From: Mollicutes bacterium
GTDB taxonomy: Bacteria; Bacillota_I; Bacilli_A; Izemoplasmatales; Izemoplasmataceae
Assembly (NCBI GenBank): GCA_003551005.1
Contig: PULR01000002.1
Coordinates: 1-53,808, forward strand
Direction: 5' to 3'
DNA length: 53,808 nt
Under the pieces are notes generated by a model, which ran no database searches, was not told where the DNA came from, and worked only from the letters and a program-made list of their open reading frames with translations. Both the position numbers and the translations under genes were made by a program. Shown one piece after another: positions 1-8,864 of the stretch (position 1 is the first letter of the stretch; each line of letters starts with the position of its first letter).

Positions 1-228
1 CGTTTTTACCTTGTCATCTTCAACCTGCTTTTCATTCTGCCGCTCATCCTGATCGCCATCGCCGCCGTCCGCAGCCGGGACATCCTCTCCATCTCCGCTT
101 TCGTGAGACGACGGATGCCCCTTGTCAAGCTCCTTACAAGCCTCTTCTTTTTCGCAATGATGATCTATTTCATCTCCCAGGTGCTGGGCGTGCCGCTCTT
201 CGGCCCCGCCCTGGTGCAAGGAGGATGA
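1..228 (+). CDS. C-terminal part of a polytopic membrane protein (5' end outside window)
   Basis: The reading frame is open from the first base and ends at TGA 226-228, giving the last 75 residues of a protein. Two strongly hydrophobic segments are visible, one beginning YLVIFNLLFILPL and one containing LFFFAMMIYFISQVLG, separated by a short basic stretch (AAVRSRD and VRRRMP). This is the pattern of the last two transmembrane helices of an integral membrane protein. The N-LxFxLPL helix recalls CcdA-like thiol/disulfide transporters, but no cysteine pair is visible in this fragment, so I do not assign a family. The stop lies just before the ribosome binding site of the next gene, so the two are probably co-transcribed. 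Confidence 0.6.
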   Translation, partial: RFYLVIFNLLFILPLILIAIAAVRSRDILSISAFVRRRMPLVKLLTSLFFFAMMIYFISQVLGVPLFGPALVQGG

Positions 229-230
229 TC

Positions 231-512
231 ATGGAAGAGAAAGTCCGTATCGTCTCAGAAGAGGAAACCCTCTTCGAAGGCCACGCACACGAACTGCCCT
301 TCCGTGAATCCGCCATCAAGCAAAAAAGCCTCGAACTATTTGACGAGGAGGACCCCTGCATCCTGCATCGCTCGTTTGTCTTTGAAGCCCTGGGCGACGA
401 AGTTCTCGAGGCGCTCGACGAGCTCGGGAATGACGTCGCTCGTCTTGATGCACACGAAGCATTCGCAAAGATCGATATCGAGGCCGTGGAAGCGACGATC
501 TCGAGATGTTGA
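231..512 (+). CDS. Small acidic protein of unknown function (93 aa)
   Basis: A short, acidic soluble protein with no signal peptide or membrane segment. I do not recognise a family. AAGGAGG at 218-224 sits directly against an ATG at 225 but has ideal spacing to the ATG at 231 (MEEKVRIV), so the second start is chosen. The C-terminal half is helical and acidic (EALGDEVLEALDELGND). The gene lies between a membrane protein and a cysteine desulfurase; its stop (510-512) is 11 bases before the desulfurase start, so they look like one operon. One Cys lies at position 51 and another is the last residue. A link to sulfur transfer is conceivable from context only. Confidence 0.55.
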   Translation: MEEKVRIVSEEETLFEGHAHELPFRESAIKQKSLELFDEEDPCILHRSFVFEALGDEVLEALDELGNDVARLDAHEAFAKIDIEAVEATISRC

Positions 513-523
513 GGAGGAAGCGC

Positions 524-1639
524 ATGATCTATCTGGATTACGCCGCCACCACACCCCCATCCGAAACGGTCATCGAGGCTGTCACGCAGACGCTGCGGGA
601 TTACCCCGGTAATCCTTCATCCTTCCACCGACCCGGCCGGGAGGCGAAAAAACGCTACCAGCAGGCAAAACGCCACATTGCGACGCTGCTCGGCACCATC
701 CCCGAGCGGATCTTTTTCACCGGTTCGGGAAGCGAAGCCACCGCCCTCGCCCTCAAGGGACACCCCTTCACCCCGGGCGAGACCATTCTGACCACCACCG
801 TCGAACATCATGCCACGCTGCACACCCTCGAGCAGCTGAAAAAAAATGGAATCCGGGTCCGCACGCTGCCTTGCGACCACGAAGGCTTTCTGCCGGAAGA
901 AACACTCGAAGCGGCGCTTGCAGAGGAACGCACCGGCATGCTTTCCTTGGTCCATGCCAACAACGAAATCGGGACCCTTCAGGATCTCAAGGCCCTCGGG
1001 GACCTTGCCCACGCACACGACGTAAAGGTCCACGCGGACATGGTCCAATCCCCCCTGCACATGCAGCTTGCCTTGGACGAGATGCCCGTCGACTACGCGA
1101 GTTTCTCCGCTCACAAGTTCTTCGGCCCCAAGGGCATCGGTATCCTCTACGCGAGGGACGTCAACGAACTGACCCCGCTGATCGATGGCGGCGGACAAGA
1201 ACACGGGCTTCGCTCGGGTACGGAGAATCTTCCCTACATCGTCGGATTGGAGAAGGCGCTAGCAGAAGCTGTCGAGGCTCTAACGCCCCGCGAGGCCGCT
1301 ATCCGCCGTCTTGCGAAGCGTTTCCTATGGCGTCTGGAAGCATCCACCCTTGAATACAATCTCAACGGTCCGCCGCTTGAGAAACCCCGCCTTTGGAACA
1401 TCCTCAACATCGGCTTCAAGGGGGTCGACCCCCAGCGCCTCGCCTATAAGCTCGACAGACACGACATCGCCGTCAGTCTCGGCAGTGCGTGCAGCGGAGA
1501 CACGATCGAGAGAAGCCATGTCCTCGAAGCCATCAAGGCTCCCCGCTCACACGGAGCCTTGCGTTTCTCCCTCTCACACCACGAAAGCGAGGAGGACATC
1601 GATGACGTCGTGGAGGTCTTGCAGCGGCTGTTGCTGTGA
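524..1639 (+). CDS. Cysteine desulfurase, NifS/IscS-like family
   Basis: PLP enzyme that takes sulfur from L-cysteine, giving alanine and an enzyme-bound persulfide for Fe-S cluster assembly or tRNA thiolation. The 371-residue protein begins MIYLDYAATTP, the typical family start. The PLP-binding lysine lies in SAHKFFGPKG and the HxxNNEIG-like segment is seen as HANNEIGTLQD. The persulfide cysteine is in GSACSGDTIERSHVL. An in-frame ATG at 506 exists, but AGGAGG at 512-517 selects the ATG at 524. No scaffold (iscU/sufU) or thiI gene follows, so the sulfur acceptor cannot be named and I give no symbol. Transcription is on the plus strand together with the two upstream frames. Confidence 0.93.
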   Translation: MIYLDYAATTPPSETVIEAVTQTLRDYPGNPSSFHRPGREAKKRYQQAKRHIATLLGTIPERIFFTGSGSEATALALKGHPFTPGETILTTTVEHHATLHTLEQLKKNGIRVRTLPCDHEGFLPEETLEAALAEERTGMLSLVHANNEIGTLQDLKALGDLAHAHDVKVHADMVQSPLHMQLALDEMPVDYASFSAHKFFGPKGIGILYARDVNELTPLIDGGGQEHGLRSGTENLPYIVGLEKALAEAVEALTPREAAIRRLAKRFLWRLEASTLEYNLNGPPLEKPRLWNILNIGFKGVDPQRLAYKLDRHDIAVSLGSACSGDTIERSHVLEAIKAPRSHGALRFSLSHHESEEDIDDVVEVLQRLLL

Positions 1640-1824
1640 AGGCGATGCAGAGGCAATGACTGGATGAGGTAACCCTTGACCGATGCGCTAATTCCGCGCT
1701 ATGTCAGGGGTTTTTCATTTGCTGCGGGGTTTCCGGTTCGTGCAAAGCGAGATGTCTTTATAAGTATTGCATTTAAGATCCGCTTTCCCTTCGCGCATCG
1801 CTCACCACTGTCTACGCATCCGAT

Positions 1825-1866
1825 GAAAAAAGAGCCCCGCCCAGTTGATCGGCTGTCGGCTCTTTC
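1825..1866 (-). terminator. Intrinsic terminator after the rRNA pseudouridine synthase gene
   Basis: Read on the minus strand, GAAAGAGCC pairs with GGCTCTTTTTTC around a loop of about 20 bases, and the 3' arm runs into a U-tract. It lies about 45 bases past the stop of the pseudouridine synthase gene. The rest of the 1640-1911 interval shows no convincing gene. Confidence 0.7.
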
Positions 1867-1911
1867 GTTGAGTGACGCTGTTCACGATTCAGGAAAATTG
1901 ACGTTGATGGT

Positions 1912-2643
1912 TCAATCACGATCTTCATCACTGGAGGGGTCTTCAAACAACAACTGTCGTTCGTCATCGGTGAGCGTACGCGCCTCGCCCTCGGCGAGGT
2001 CGGAGTCGAGCTCGAGCGCACCGATCGCAATCCGGCGCAGATGACTCACCCGATGATTCACGGCCGCCATCATCTGTTTGACTTGATGGTACTTGCCTTC
2101 CCTGATGCGCAGCACCGCACGGTTGCCGGAGGCCTCGAGCACCTCGGCCGGGTCGGTCCAGTAAGGGCGGTTCTTTCCATCAAGGATTTCCACCGGGTGC
2201 CGCAGTCGCTCCAGGCTATCAATACGGGATTCCGTATAGATTTCATAGGTCTTGGGCACACCCTTCTTCGGGTGCGTGAGCTCGTGGGCCAAGCCCCCCT
2301 CGGCGGTCAGCACCAAGAGCCCAGAAGCGTCTTTGTCCAGCCGTCCGGCGATGTGCAGGTCGTGGCGTCGAAACACGATGTCCAAATCGCCGAAGACGCT
2401 CGGCCCCTCCGCATCCGAAGCGCTGGAGACCGTTCCGGGCCGCTTGTTCATCATCAAGGTGAGCGAAGAGAAGTACACCACGTCCTCGCCCGCAAGGTTC
2501 ACCCAGTCACGCTCCGGGTCGATGTGCGCATCCTTCCTGCGGACGGTTTCACCGTTCACACTCACAAGACCGTCGCGGATGGCTTTCGCGACGCTTTTAC
2601 GGGTGCCGTATTTCAAATTGACGAGGAAGCGGTCCAAACGCAT
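1912..2643 (-). CDS. RsuA-family rRNA pseudouridine synthase
   Basis: 243-residue enzyme that converts a uridine in ribosomal RNA to pseudouridine. An S4-type RNA-binding domain is at the N-terminus (MRLDRFLVN, residues 1-55), followed by the catalytic domain. The catalytic aspartate is in GRLDKDASGLLVLT. Other family signatures are LMMNKRPG, KTYEI, GKYHQVKQMM and HLRRIAIGALEL. The length and the K-x-H-Q-V-K-Q-M motif fit the RsuA/RluB/E/F group; whether it modifies 16S (like RsuA, U516) or 23S cannot be decided by eye. It starts 51 bases after the UPF0223 gene behind GGGAGGAGG, with a strong palindrome between them. Confidence 0.92.
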   Translation of the reverse strand: MRLDRFLVNLKYGTRKSVAKAIRDGLVSVNGETVRRKDAHIDPERDWVNLAGEDVVYFSSLTLMMNKRPGTVSSASDAEGPSVFGDLDIVFRRHDLHIAGRLDKDASGLLVLTAEGGLAHELTHPKKGVPKTYEIYTESRIDSLERLRHPVEILDGKNRPYWTDPAEVLEASGNRAVLRIREGKYHQVKQMMAAVNHRVSHLRRIAIGALELDSDLAEGEARTLTDDERQLLFEDPSSDEDRD

Positions 2644-2664
2644 CGGTTCCTCCTCCCTTCAAGA

Positions 2665-2688
2665 GAAAAGGGGGGCGCCCCCCTTTTC
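2665..2688 (-). terminator. GC-core palindrome between UPF0223 and pseudouridine synthase genes
   Basis: A perfect inverted repeat, GAAAAGGGGGGC followed by its complement, lies seven bases downstream of the UPF0223 stop. On the minus strand it forms a hairpin with an A-rich 5' flank and a four-T 3' end, so it could be a (leaky) intrinsic terminator or an mRNA stabiliser. It ends about 10 bases before the next gene's GGGAGGAGG site, so read-through would be needed unless that gene has its own promoter. Confidence 0.5.
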
Positions 2689-2694
2689 CGTCAG

Positions 2695-2946
2695 TCATAG
2701 ATTCTTCATCGTTTGATAGATAGAGATGCCGGTCTGCTTGGCAAAGGCCTTGTCGATCCGCTTCTCTTCCGCGATGCTGTTGACAATCTCGCGGAACCGG
2801 CCATGCGCCTGTTTGAGCTTCTCGGCCGAGACGTTCCCACGCTCGTCATGATATTGTTCGAGAAGGGCGAGGAATTCAACAATCTCGATCAGCTCATCAC
2901 GCTCATAAGCCTCGAAATCGATCGGATAGACGAGCCGGTCACTCAT
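2695..2946 (-). CDS. UPF0223 family protein (YktA-like)
   Basis: 83-residue soluble protein of unknown function. The start MSDRLVYPIDFEAYERDEL and the following EIVEFLALLEQ match the UPF0223 family of Bacillota (B. subtilis YktA), where an aromatic-Tyr-Pro-Ile-Asp motif is followed by a helix used to describe the family. A longer upstream frame exists, but it lies wholly inside pfkA in another frame and is a shadow. The ATG at 2946 overlaps the pfkA stop by eight bases (ATGAGTGA), indicating translational coupling to phosphofructokinase. Confidence 0.8.
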   Translation of the reverse strand: MSDRLVYPIDFEAYERDELIEIVEFLALLEQYHDERGNVSAEKLKQAHGRFREIVNSIAEEKRIDKAFAKQTGISIYQTMKNL

Positions 2947-4069
2947 CGCCGAAGGAGATGCCGATGGATTTCGCTGCCCGGACGATCTGCCCCTCGGGGT
3001 CGACGTGTTTTTCGCCGCCTTCGCTGGTTTCGCCTGTCTCACCCGTGCCGACGACTTCCTCGAGATCGACATGGGTGATGTCCCGGCCGCGATAGCGGAC
3101 CATCTTGCCTGCGCCCCCCTGCATGAGCAGATCGAGGGCCGCCACGCCGAAACGCTGCCCGACGAGCCGGTCGAACTGGCTGGCGATGCCGCCGCGCTGC
3201 AGGTAGCCGAGGTTTGTGTAGCGGACCTCGTGTTCGGGGACAATCTTTGAAAGCTGGTCGGTGATGGTGCGTCCCACGCCGCCAAGACGGACAGAATCGG
3301 GCGAGTCGTCGACCACTTCACGGACGTGGACGTCGCCATCCTTCGGTTTCGCTCCCTCGCTGACGACAATCACGCTGAAATGCTTCCCTTGCGCGTCGCG
3401 ACGACGAATCTTCTCCGCCACTTTCTCCAGATCATAGGGGATCTCCGGAATCAGGATCGCATCGGCACTGCCGGCGAACCCTCCTTCAAGCGCGAGCCAG
3501 CCGGTGTGACGACCCATGACCTCCACGACGATCACCCGGTCATGCGAGTAGGCGGTCGTGTGGATTTTATCCAGCGCATCGACGATGTTCTCAAGCGCCG
3601 TGTTGAACCCGAACGTGATGTCGGTCGCGGGCAGGTCGTTGTCGATGGTCTTGGGCACACCCACGACAGGAACTCCTTTGCGATAGAAATCGCGAGCACT
3701 CGTCAAGGTGCCATCGCCGCCGACGACAATCAGCGCGTCCACACCTTCTGCTTTCATGTTCTCGATGGCGACGTCCGAGACATCCTCGTAATCGTAGCTG
3801 CCGTTTTCACGCTTGATACGGTAATTGAACAGATTGTCCTTGTTCGAAGCCTTGATCAGCGTCCCGCCTTCGTGGGCGATGCCGGAGATGGAATCCGCGT
3901 CCAGTTCGATGAAATCGTTGTGGTATAGACCGAAATATCCGCGACGATAGCCGATGACCTCGATGCCGTACTTGCTGAGGGCGGTTTTCGTCACACCGCT
4001 GATGACGGCGTTCAAGCCGCTGCAATCGCCGCCTCCTGTGATGATGCCGACTTTTTCAATAGGTTTCAT
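2939..4069 (-). CDS. pfkA: 6-phosphofructokinase, G104/K124 type
   Basis: 376-residue phosphofructokinase that phosphorylates fructose 6-phosphate to fructose 1,6-bisphosphate in glycolysis. Visible motifs are GGGDCSGLNAVI (phosphate loop), GGDGT, PKTIDNDLP with the catalytic Asp, MGRHTGWLA and LGYLQRGG. The two positions that usually report the phosphoryl donor are mixed: the Gly after GGD is the ATP-type residue, while Lys in PKTIDND is typical of PPi-dependent enzymes. Proteins with this pair, such as some actinobacterial and trypanosomal PFKs, are known to use ATP, so ATP use is my inference. It is longer than the usual 320-residue bacterial PfkA, with an acidic Gly/Glu-rich tail (GTGETGETSEGGE). 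GGAGGT seven bases upstream of 4069 selects that start over the ATG at 4081. Confidence 0.93.
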   Translation of the reverse strand: MKPIEKVGIITGGGDCSGLNAVISGVTKTALSKYGIEVIGYRRGYFGLYHNDFIELDADSISGIAHEGGTLIKASNKDNLFNYRIKRENGSYDYEDVSDVAIENMKAEGVDALIVVGGDGTLTSARDFYRKGVPVVGVPKTIDNDLPATDITFGFNTALENIVDALDKIHTTAYSHDRVIVVEVMGRHTGWLALEGGFAGSADAILIPEIPYDLEKVAEKIRRRDAQGKHFSVIVVSEGAKPKDGDVHVREVVDDSPDSVRLGGVGRTITDQLSKIVPEHEVRYTNLGYLQRGGIASQFDRLVGQRFGVAALDLLMQGGAGKMVRYRGRDITHVDLEEVVGTGETGETSEGGEKHVDPEGQIVRAAKSIGISFGDE

Positions 4070-4118
4070 GATAACCTCCATATGACACAGATATACGTAC
4101 TCTCACTGTCACTAGTTT

Positions 4119-4147
4119 ATTTTACTTTGTCAACACACAAATCTCAA
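4119..4147 (-). promoter_or_regulatory. Probable pfkA promoter
   Basis: On the minus strand, TTGAGA (4142-4147) and TAAAAT (4119-4124) are separated by 17 bases, about 50 bases upstream of pfkA. A second TTGACA lies inside the spacer but has no matching -10 at correct distance. The divergent def gene begins at 4262; a TATACT at 4239-4244 could be its -10, but I see no good -35. Confidence 0.55.
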
Positions 4148-4261
4148 CACTATCGCTACTTTTGAAAACGCTTTACTCGTGATGCGCATCCTGGAGAAAG
4201 TCCCATGCGCGAGGGTGGGTTTTCCTCCGCGCTTTTGTTATACTGTTCATGAGGTGAGAAC

Positions 4262-4861
4262 ATGCTGACCATGGACGATATCGTACGCGAGGGTGATCCC
4301 ATCCTAGAAAAGCGGGCGGCCGAAGTGGAGTCGCCCATATCTGAACAGACGAAGCGATTGCTGCTCGACATGCGGCAGTTCCTCATCAACTCCCAGGACG
4401 AGGCGATGCGGGAAAAATACGCACTGCGTGAAGGCGTGGGGCTCTCAGGCCCGCAGGTCGGCTTTCCCAAACGTCTCGTGGCTATCTATACTCTGGATGA
4501 GAAGTTCGAGACTCTGCACGATTACATGCTGATCAATCCGAGAATCGTGAGCCACTCGGTCGTTACAACCTACATGCCAGGCGGGGAAGGCTGTCTCAGC
4601 GTCGACCGCGAGGTCGAAGGACTCGTCCCCCGCTACCGCCGCGTCACGGTAAAGAGCTGGGTCTACGAGCAGGATGCCGACCGCATCGTCGAGCGGGAGC
4701 TGCGACTGCGCAACTTCGCTTCCATCGTCATCCAGCACGAAATCGACCACCTGGATGGTGTGCTGTTCACCGAGCGGGTCGTCCCCTCGCTCGAAGGCAT
4801 CAGCCCCATCGAGTTCAAGACAGAGGAAACGGATAACACAAAGGAGGAATCCGCAGAATGA
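4262..4861 (+). CDS. def: Peptide deformylase (type 2, Gram-positive form)
   Basis: 199-residue metalloenzyme that removes the formyl group from nascent proteins. The three metal-site motifs are present: [10 protein letters not shown] (motif 1, with Ser-Gly where Ala-Ala is common), EGCLSVDRE (Cys metal ligand) and QHEIDHLDG (HExxH). The start [13 protein letters not shown] and the insertion between helix 1 and motif 1 are those of the long Gram-positive type 2 enzymes. GAGGTGAG at 4251-4258 precedes the ATG. The acidic C-terminal tail ([12 protein letters not shown]) is longer than usual. The stop overlaps the transaldolase start (ATGA), so def, transaldolase and glutathione peroxidase form one operon. 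Confidence 0.96.
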   Translation: MLTMDDIVREGDPILEKRAAEVESPISEQTKRLLLDMRQFLINSQDEAMREKYALREGVGLSGPQVGFPKRLVAIYTLDEKFETLHDYMLINPRIVSHSVVTTYMPGGEGCLSVDREVEGLVPRYRRVTVKSWVYEQDADRIVERELRLRNFASIVIQHEIDHLDGVLFTERVVPSLEGISPIEFKTEETDNTKEESAE

Positions 4862-5517
4862 AACTGTTCATCGACACCGCCAACGTCGAAGAGATCCGCG
4901 ACATCGCCGGGCTGGGCATTCTCAGCGGCGTCACCACGAACCCGACGCTCATCGCCAAAGAGGGTCGGGATTTCCAGGAAGTCATCCGGGAGATCACCGA
5001 CATCGTCGACGGGCCCATCAGCGGCGAAGTCATCAGCCTCAAAGCCGAGAAAATGCTCGAAGAAGCCCGGGAGATCGCCAGAATCCATCCGAACATGGTC
5101 ATCAAGATTCCCATGACGAAAGAAGGCCTGAAAGCCGTACGGAAGCTTCACGAAGAAGGCATCAAGACGAACGTCACGCTGGTCTTCAGCCTCAATCAGG
5201 CTTTGCTCGCGGCGCTTGCCGGCGCGACGTATGTAAGTCCTTTCGTCGGCCGTCTCGACGACACGCTGCATGATGGCATCGAGGTGATCCAGGAAATCCG
5301 CGACGTCTACGACATGTATGGACTGAAGACCGAAATCATCAGCGCGTCCATCCGCCATCCGAAACACCTCGCGGAATCCGCCAAGGCCGGCGCGCACATC
5401 GCGACCGTGCCCTACGCCGTCTTTGAAAAGGCGTTCAAGCATCCCTTGACGGACAAAGGCATCGACGCGTTCCTCGCGGACTGGGAAAAAGCTTTCGGCG
5501 AACAGGGGAAGCGCTGA
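4858..5517 (+). CDS. Transaldolase / fructose-6-phosphate aldolase-like protein
   Basis: 219-residue small class I aldolase of the TalC/MipB/FSA family, acting in the non-oxidative pentose phosphate pathway. The start [15 protein letters not shown], the SGVTTNPTL loop and the Schiff-base lysine in VIKIPMT are diagnostic, as is [14 protein letters not shown] and the SPFVGRLDD segment. Distinguishing transaldolase from fructose-6-phosphate aldolase needs active-site comparison; in Bacillota most such proteins are transaldolases, so that is the more likely role. AAAGGAGGAATCC gives a good ribosome binding site and the ATG overlaps the def stop. Confidence 0.92.
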   Translation: MKLFIDTANVEEIRDIAGLGILSGVTTNPTLIAKEGRDFQEVIREITDIVDGPISGEVISLKAEKMLEEAREIARIHPNMVIKIPMTKEGLKAVRKLHEEGIKTNVTLVFSLNQALLAALAGATYVSPFVGRLDDTLHDGIEVIQEIRDVYDMYGLKTEIISASIRHPKHLAESAKAGAHIATVPYAVFEKAFKHPLTDKGIDAFLADWEKAFGEQGKR

Positions 5518-5990
5518 TGTCGTTCTTCAAGCACGAAGCGAACCTGATCAACGGCAAGCCGAGCGATTTTCGCGACCTCGAGGGGAAGGTCGTCCTCGTC
5601 GTCAACACCGCCAGCCAGTGCGGGCTCGCAAAACAGCTGAAAGGTCTGGAGTCTCTCTATCAGGACTATCGCAGCGAGGAATTCATCGTCCTCGGCTTTC
5701 CAAGCGACGATTTCGGAAACCAGGAACTCGATGACCCCAAACAGATCTTCAAGACCTGCCGGACGAACTATGGGGTCACCTTTCCGATGTTCGAGAAAGT
5801 CAAGGTCAAAGGCTCCGATGCGCATCCCGTGTTCAAATGGCTCAAACGTCAGAAACGGGGCCTCTTGGGCCATGAGATCCGCTGGAACTACACCAAGTTC
5901 CTCATCGATAGAGAAGGACAGGTCATCAAACGTTTCGGCCCCCTGCGCACCCCGGAAAAACTGCGGGTGCCGATCGCCAGGGCGCTTTGA
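5517..5990 (+). CDS. Glutathione peroxidase-family thiol peroxidase (cysteine type)
   Basis: 157-residue peroxidase of the GPx/BsaA family. The peroxidatic cysteine is in NTASQCGLAKQLKGLE, encoded by a normal Cys codon, not by a UGA selenocysteine. The following family motif reads GFPSDDFGNQE, where most members have GFPCNQFGGQE, so the usual second (resolving-region) Cys and the Asn-Gln there are replaced. The catalytic Trp-Asn pair is in IRWNYTKFLID. Bacterial cysteine members usually use thioredoxin rather than glutathione. The gene starts at the TGATG overlap with the transaldolase stop and is last in the def operon, followed by a strong terminator. Confidence 0.9.
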   Translation: MSFFKHEANLINGKPSDFRDLEGKVVLVVNTASQCGLAKQLKGLESLYQDYRSEEFIVLGFPSDDFGNQELDDPKQIFKTCRTNYGVTFPMFEKVKVKGSDAHPVFKWLKRQKRGLLGHEIRWNYTKFLIDREGQVIKRFGPLRTPEKLRVPIARAL

Positions 5991-6014
5991 ACCCGCTTTT
6001 CCAGTCAGGATACG

Positions 6015-6066
6015 AAAAAAACTCCTCCCTTCTCGGCGGTTGCTACGTCGCAGGGAGGAGTTTTTT
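6015..6066. terminator. Bidirectional intrinsic terminator between gpx and M48 protease genes
   Basis: AAAAAAACTCCTCCC and GGGAGGAGTTTTTT form a long stem with A/T tracts on both sides, so it can end the plus-strand def operon and the minus-strand yjbQ-protease operon. It overlaps the last bases of the protease gene. Confidence 0.85.
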
Positions 6067-7075
6067 ACGCTTCAACACGCGTATCCAGCCGCCGCAGGCG
6101 GTCTTTCAAGGACGGGTGCGTGCCGCGCCAGCGAGTGTAAAAAGGCGGCGCGACTTCATGCGAACCAATCGCCACCAGCGCGGAGGACAGGGCGCTTCGC
6201 AACCCCCTTCTTGCCGCATAGGCATCGGCGGCGTACTCCTGCGCATGCAGCACGCGGATGAGAATTACCACGAACACCGAAGTGAGAATATAAAGAGCGG
6301 CGAAACAGCCCACGTAAGCCTCCACGCCCTCGAAAGCCGCCGTGTTGAGCGTCAGGTGAGCGACCAGGAAGGCCGCGATGAAATACAAAACGGACAGCCC
6401 CAGCCTCTGCGGAAGATGCGCTTGACGCGCATGAGCGACCTCATGGGCGAGGATGGCCTTCGTCTGCTCGTGTGTCAACCGCGAGAGCAGCCCCGGGAAG
6501 ACGAAGAGACGTTTCCTGCTGAAGACGCCGAGCATCACGGCGTTGGGTCCCAGATCGATCTTTCCTCCCGTCGCGAGACGGACATTCTTTAGCAGGGTTT
6601 CAGGGGCGCCGAGCGCCTCGGCGTCCATGCGATGTTCATAAGGGACGAGGCGAAAAAGCTTTGAGATCAAGCGGAAGTGCAGAAACTCGAACAACACCCA
6701 CAGCATCAGGGCGGCGACTGCGAAAGTACCGCCCAGCAGAAACACAGACGTCGTCTGAAGCAACACGGCGGCCGAAAGCAGCGCCGCGAAAAATACCCCG
6801 TACTGAAAGAAGAAAAGCAGCGTCCGTCGAAAAGGGTCGCCCTCCTGAAAGATGAGCGGGGTCAGCGCCGCCACGACAAAAGCAAGCAGCGCTTCTGAGA
6901 GCGGATGGCCATCCGTAAGCAGCAGCCGCAAAATCAACCCTGCCAGGATGACGCGACGTGCAAGGCGCCCATAAGCGGAGAACTTCGCCTGCTTGTGCGC
7001 GCGGAAGCCCTCCAGCCCCGCCTCCGCCAGAGCGAAAAGAAGCGCCGTCGTCAACAGCGCTTCAAGCATGCTCAT
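6065..7075 (-). CDS. M48-family membrane metalloprotease
   Basis: 336-residue integral membrane zinc protease of the M48 (Ste24/HtpX-like) family. The zinc site [10 protein letters not shown] is preceded by [11 protein letters not shown], and the third ligand is the Glu in [14 protein letters not shown]; the C-terminal [12 protein letters not shown] is also typical. Several hydrophobic helices fill the first 145 residues, with two more after the active site. Family members remove damaged membrane proteins or process prenylated peptides; the substrate here is unknown. The ATG at 7075 overlaps the yjbQ stop (ATGA), so the two genes are translationally coupled. Confidence 0.88.
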   Translation of the reverse strand: MSMLEALLTTALLFALAEAGLEGFRAHKQAKFSAYGRLARRVILAGLILRLLLTDGHPLSEALLAFVVAALTPLIFQEGDPFRRTLLFFFQYGVFFAALLSAAVLLQTTSVFLLGGTFAVAALMLWVLFEFLHFRLISKLFRLVPYEHRMDAEALGAPETLLKNVRLATGGKIDLGPNAVMLGVFSRKRLFVFPGLLSRLTHEQTKAILAHEVAHARQAHLPQRLGLSVLYFIAAFLVAHLTLNTAAFEGVEAYVGCFAALYILTSVFVVILIRVLHAQEYAADAYAARRGLRSALSSALVAIGSHEVAPPFYTRWRGTHPSLKDRLRRLDTRVEA

Positions 7076-7488
7076 TCACCGATGACCTTGATCAGGACGC
7101 GTTTGGAGCGCTTGCCGTCGAACTCGCCGTAGAAAATACGCTCCCAGGGCCCGAAATCGAGTCTGCCCCCCGTAATCGCGACGACGACTTCACGTCCCAT
7201 GAGGGTGCGCTTCAGGTGCGCATCCGCATTGTCTTCACCGTTGTTGTGGTCGTATTGGTCGTGCGGTTTCTCCGGAGCGAGTGCTTCGAGCCAGCGTTCA
7301 AAGTCCGCATGCAGGCCGCTTTCATCATCGTTGATGAAGACGCTCGAGGAGATGTGCATCGAGTTCACGAGCACCATCCCTTCTTCAACGCCGCTCTCGG
7401 ATACGGCCTGTTCGACCTCGGATGTGATGTTGATGAGCTCGCGGCGATTCCGGGTGTGGAATGTCAATGTCTTGCGATAGGATTTCAT
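7072..7488 (-). CDS. YjbQ/UPF0047 family protein (secondary thiamine-phosphate synthase type)
   Basis: 138-residue protein of the UPF0047 family. The conserved blocks are [35 protein letters not shown] and the C-terminal [20 protein letters not shown]. coli YjbQ has weak thiamine-phosphate synthase activity in vivo, which is the reason for the common family name, but the physiological role is not settled. It lies 20 bases after the first HTH-TPR regulator gene and overlaps the M48 protease gene, so the three make one minus-strand operon. Confidence 0.9.
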   Translation of the reverse strand: MKSYRKTLTFHTRNRRELINITSEVEQAVSESGVEEGMVLVNSMHISSSVFINDDESGLHADFERWLEALAPEKPHDQYDHNNGEDNADAHLKRTLMGREVVVAITGGRLDFGPWERIFYGEFDGKRSKRVLIKVIGE

Positions 7489-7508
7489 GTGTGAACCCTC
7501 CTGTTCAT

Positions 7509-8753
7509 TTATTTGGTTTTCCTGAGCATGGACAGGTATTGACTGGCCTTCAAGTAGGCCTCCTTGTAGCGTCGCTGTTGCTTGAGAACCTGCAGATACA
7601 ATTCCACTGCCAGCATCGAGACCAGGAAATCCCCCGTTTGGAAAGCTTTGTCCACAACAGTACTCAGCGCTTCGATATACCGTTCCTCTTTGCCTTCAAC
7701 AGCAAAACCCATCGCCTCGAGCAGGTCCATCTCGGTCTGGCGGGGAAAATCCGCCCCGTGCTCATAGTCCTCATAGATGGCCTGCGCCTCGGCGTAGCGT
7801 CCCTCGATGAAGGCGGCGTACATCTTTAACAGATAATAGGTGCATACGGGCAGCGTAAAGGACTCAAGCGTTTCCGTGGCCGCTTCGTAATTCCCGCGGA
7901 CCACATGGTAGCGCGCCCGGTTCAGCTGCGTGAAATGATAGAGCGCCAGCGCGCCATGGCGTCTGGCGTAGGCCATGGTATCGGCGTAGGATTGTTCGAA
8001 GCGGTCGAAGCGATGGAGATAGATATAGAGCGTCTGCTGAGCCGATTTGGCACGGTTCAACCGCTCGAAGTTGGAATAGCGGCTGAAGATCTCCACCGCC
8101 GAATCCAGAAAACTGAGCGCCTCATGAAAACGGGTGTAGTCGTTGAAGACGGCGATGGCATGCATGTAATACGCAATGGCTTGAAGGTGACTATCTCGGC
8201 CGAGCTCGATGGTCTGCTGGAAAAGCGCCCGGGCCTCTTCATACTGTTCGAGAAGATGTGAGTAGATGCCCTTCTCCAACAGAAACAGTTCGTGCTGCGC
8301 ATCGTCCATCAGATCCTCCATCACGCTCAGCGGGCGATAGAAAGCCTCGATCCACTCACGGTCCATCTGCAGATGAACGGCCGTCATGAGCATGACCAGA
8401 TGGTAATCCACGGCCACGAGGCTGTTGGAGAACTTATCATGCGCTTCAAAAAGCTTGTCGAATCGTTGTCTGGCACGGGTGTAATCGACGTAGAGGATGT
8501 CGTGATAGAGGGGTTTTGAGAGACTGGAAAGTTTATCGTGGAGGGCATGGTCGAAGTGGAAGTCAATGCCGAGCACGCGCAAGAGACGTTCTATGCTGTT
8601 GGCACGCGCATGGACAAGACCCCTTTCAATCCGGCTGATGTGCGCCGGAGAGAGACCGGTCTGTATGGAAAGCTCTCGCAAGGTCAGCGCCGCCTCTTTT
8701 CGGGACAGATGTATACGTCGACCGATAATTTTCCTTGTCTTCTCGGCATCCAT
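7509..8753 (-). CDS. HTH-TPR transcriptional regulator, paralogue 1
   Basis: 414-residue protein with an N-terminal Xre-type helix-turn-helix (residues about 8-65; [20 protein letters not shown] is the recognition region) followed by about 340 residues of helical hairpins in TPR-like register, for example [20 protein letters not shown] and [17 protein letters not shown]. This is the architecture of RRNPP regulators (Rgg, PlcR, PrgX), which sense small peptides through the TPR domain. No candidate peptide gene was found beside it, so the ligand is unknown. AGGAAGGTGACC precedes the ATG. It is first in an operon with yjbQ and the M48 protease. Two paralogues lie at 11580-12860 and 16343-17620. 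Confidence 0.85.
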   Translation of the reverse strand: MDAEKTRKIIGRRIHLSRKEAALTLRELSIQTGLSPAHISRIERGLVHARANSIERLLRVLGIDFHFDHALHDKLSSLSKPLYHDILYVDYTRARQRFDKLFEAHDKFSNSLVAVDYHLVMLMTAVHLQMDREWIEAFYRPLSVMEDLMDDAQHELFLLEKGIYSHLLEQYEEARALFQQTIELGRDSHLQAIAYYMHAIAVFNDYTRFHEALSFLDSAVEIFSRYSNFERLNRAKSAQQTLYIYLHRFDRFEQSYADTMAYARRHGALALYHFTQLNRARYHVVRGNYEAATETLESFTLPVCTYYLLKMYAAFIEGRYAEAQAIYEDYEHGADFPRQTEMDLLEAMGFAVEGKEERYIEALSTVVDKAFQTGDFLVSMLAVELYLQVLKQQRRYKEAYLKASQYLSMLRKTK

Positions 8754-8864
8754 ACGGGGTCACCTTCCTGACTGTCATGAAATGATTCGTAGTGCGAACC
8801 GCCCGATGTGCATCTGAGCGGACATCCAGCCGCTGCGATGGTATGATATTGATGAGGTGAGAGT

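Noticed and set aside
1676-2044. 122-codon plus-strand frame downstream of the cysteine desulfurase
   Set aside because: It overlaps the pseudouridine synthase and its terminator and has no ribosome binding site.
2947-3369. Long N-terminal extension of the UPF0223 frame
   Set aside because: It lies in another frame of pfkA; the coupled ATG at 2946 gives the normal family start.
5517-5990. Selenoprotein glutathione peroxidase
   Set aside because: The active-site codon is a normal Cys codon and no in-frame UGA occurs.
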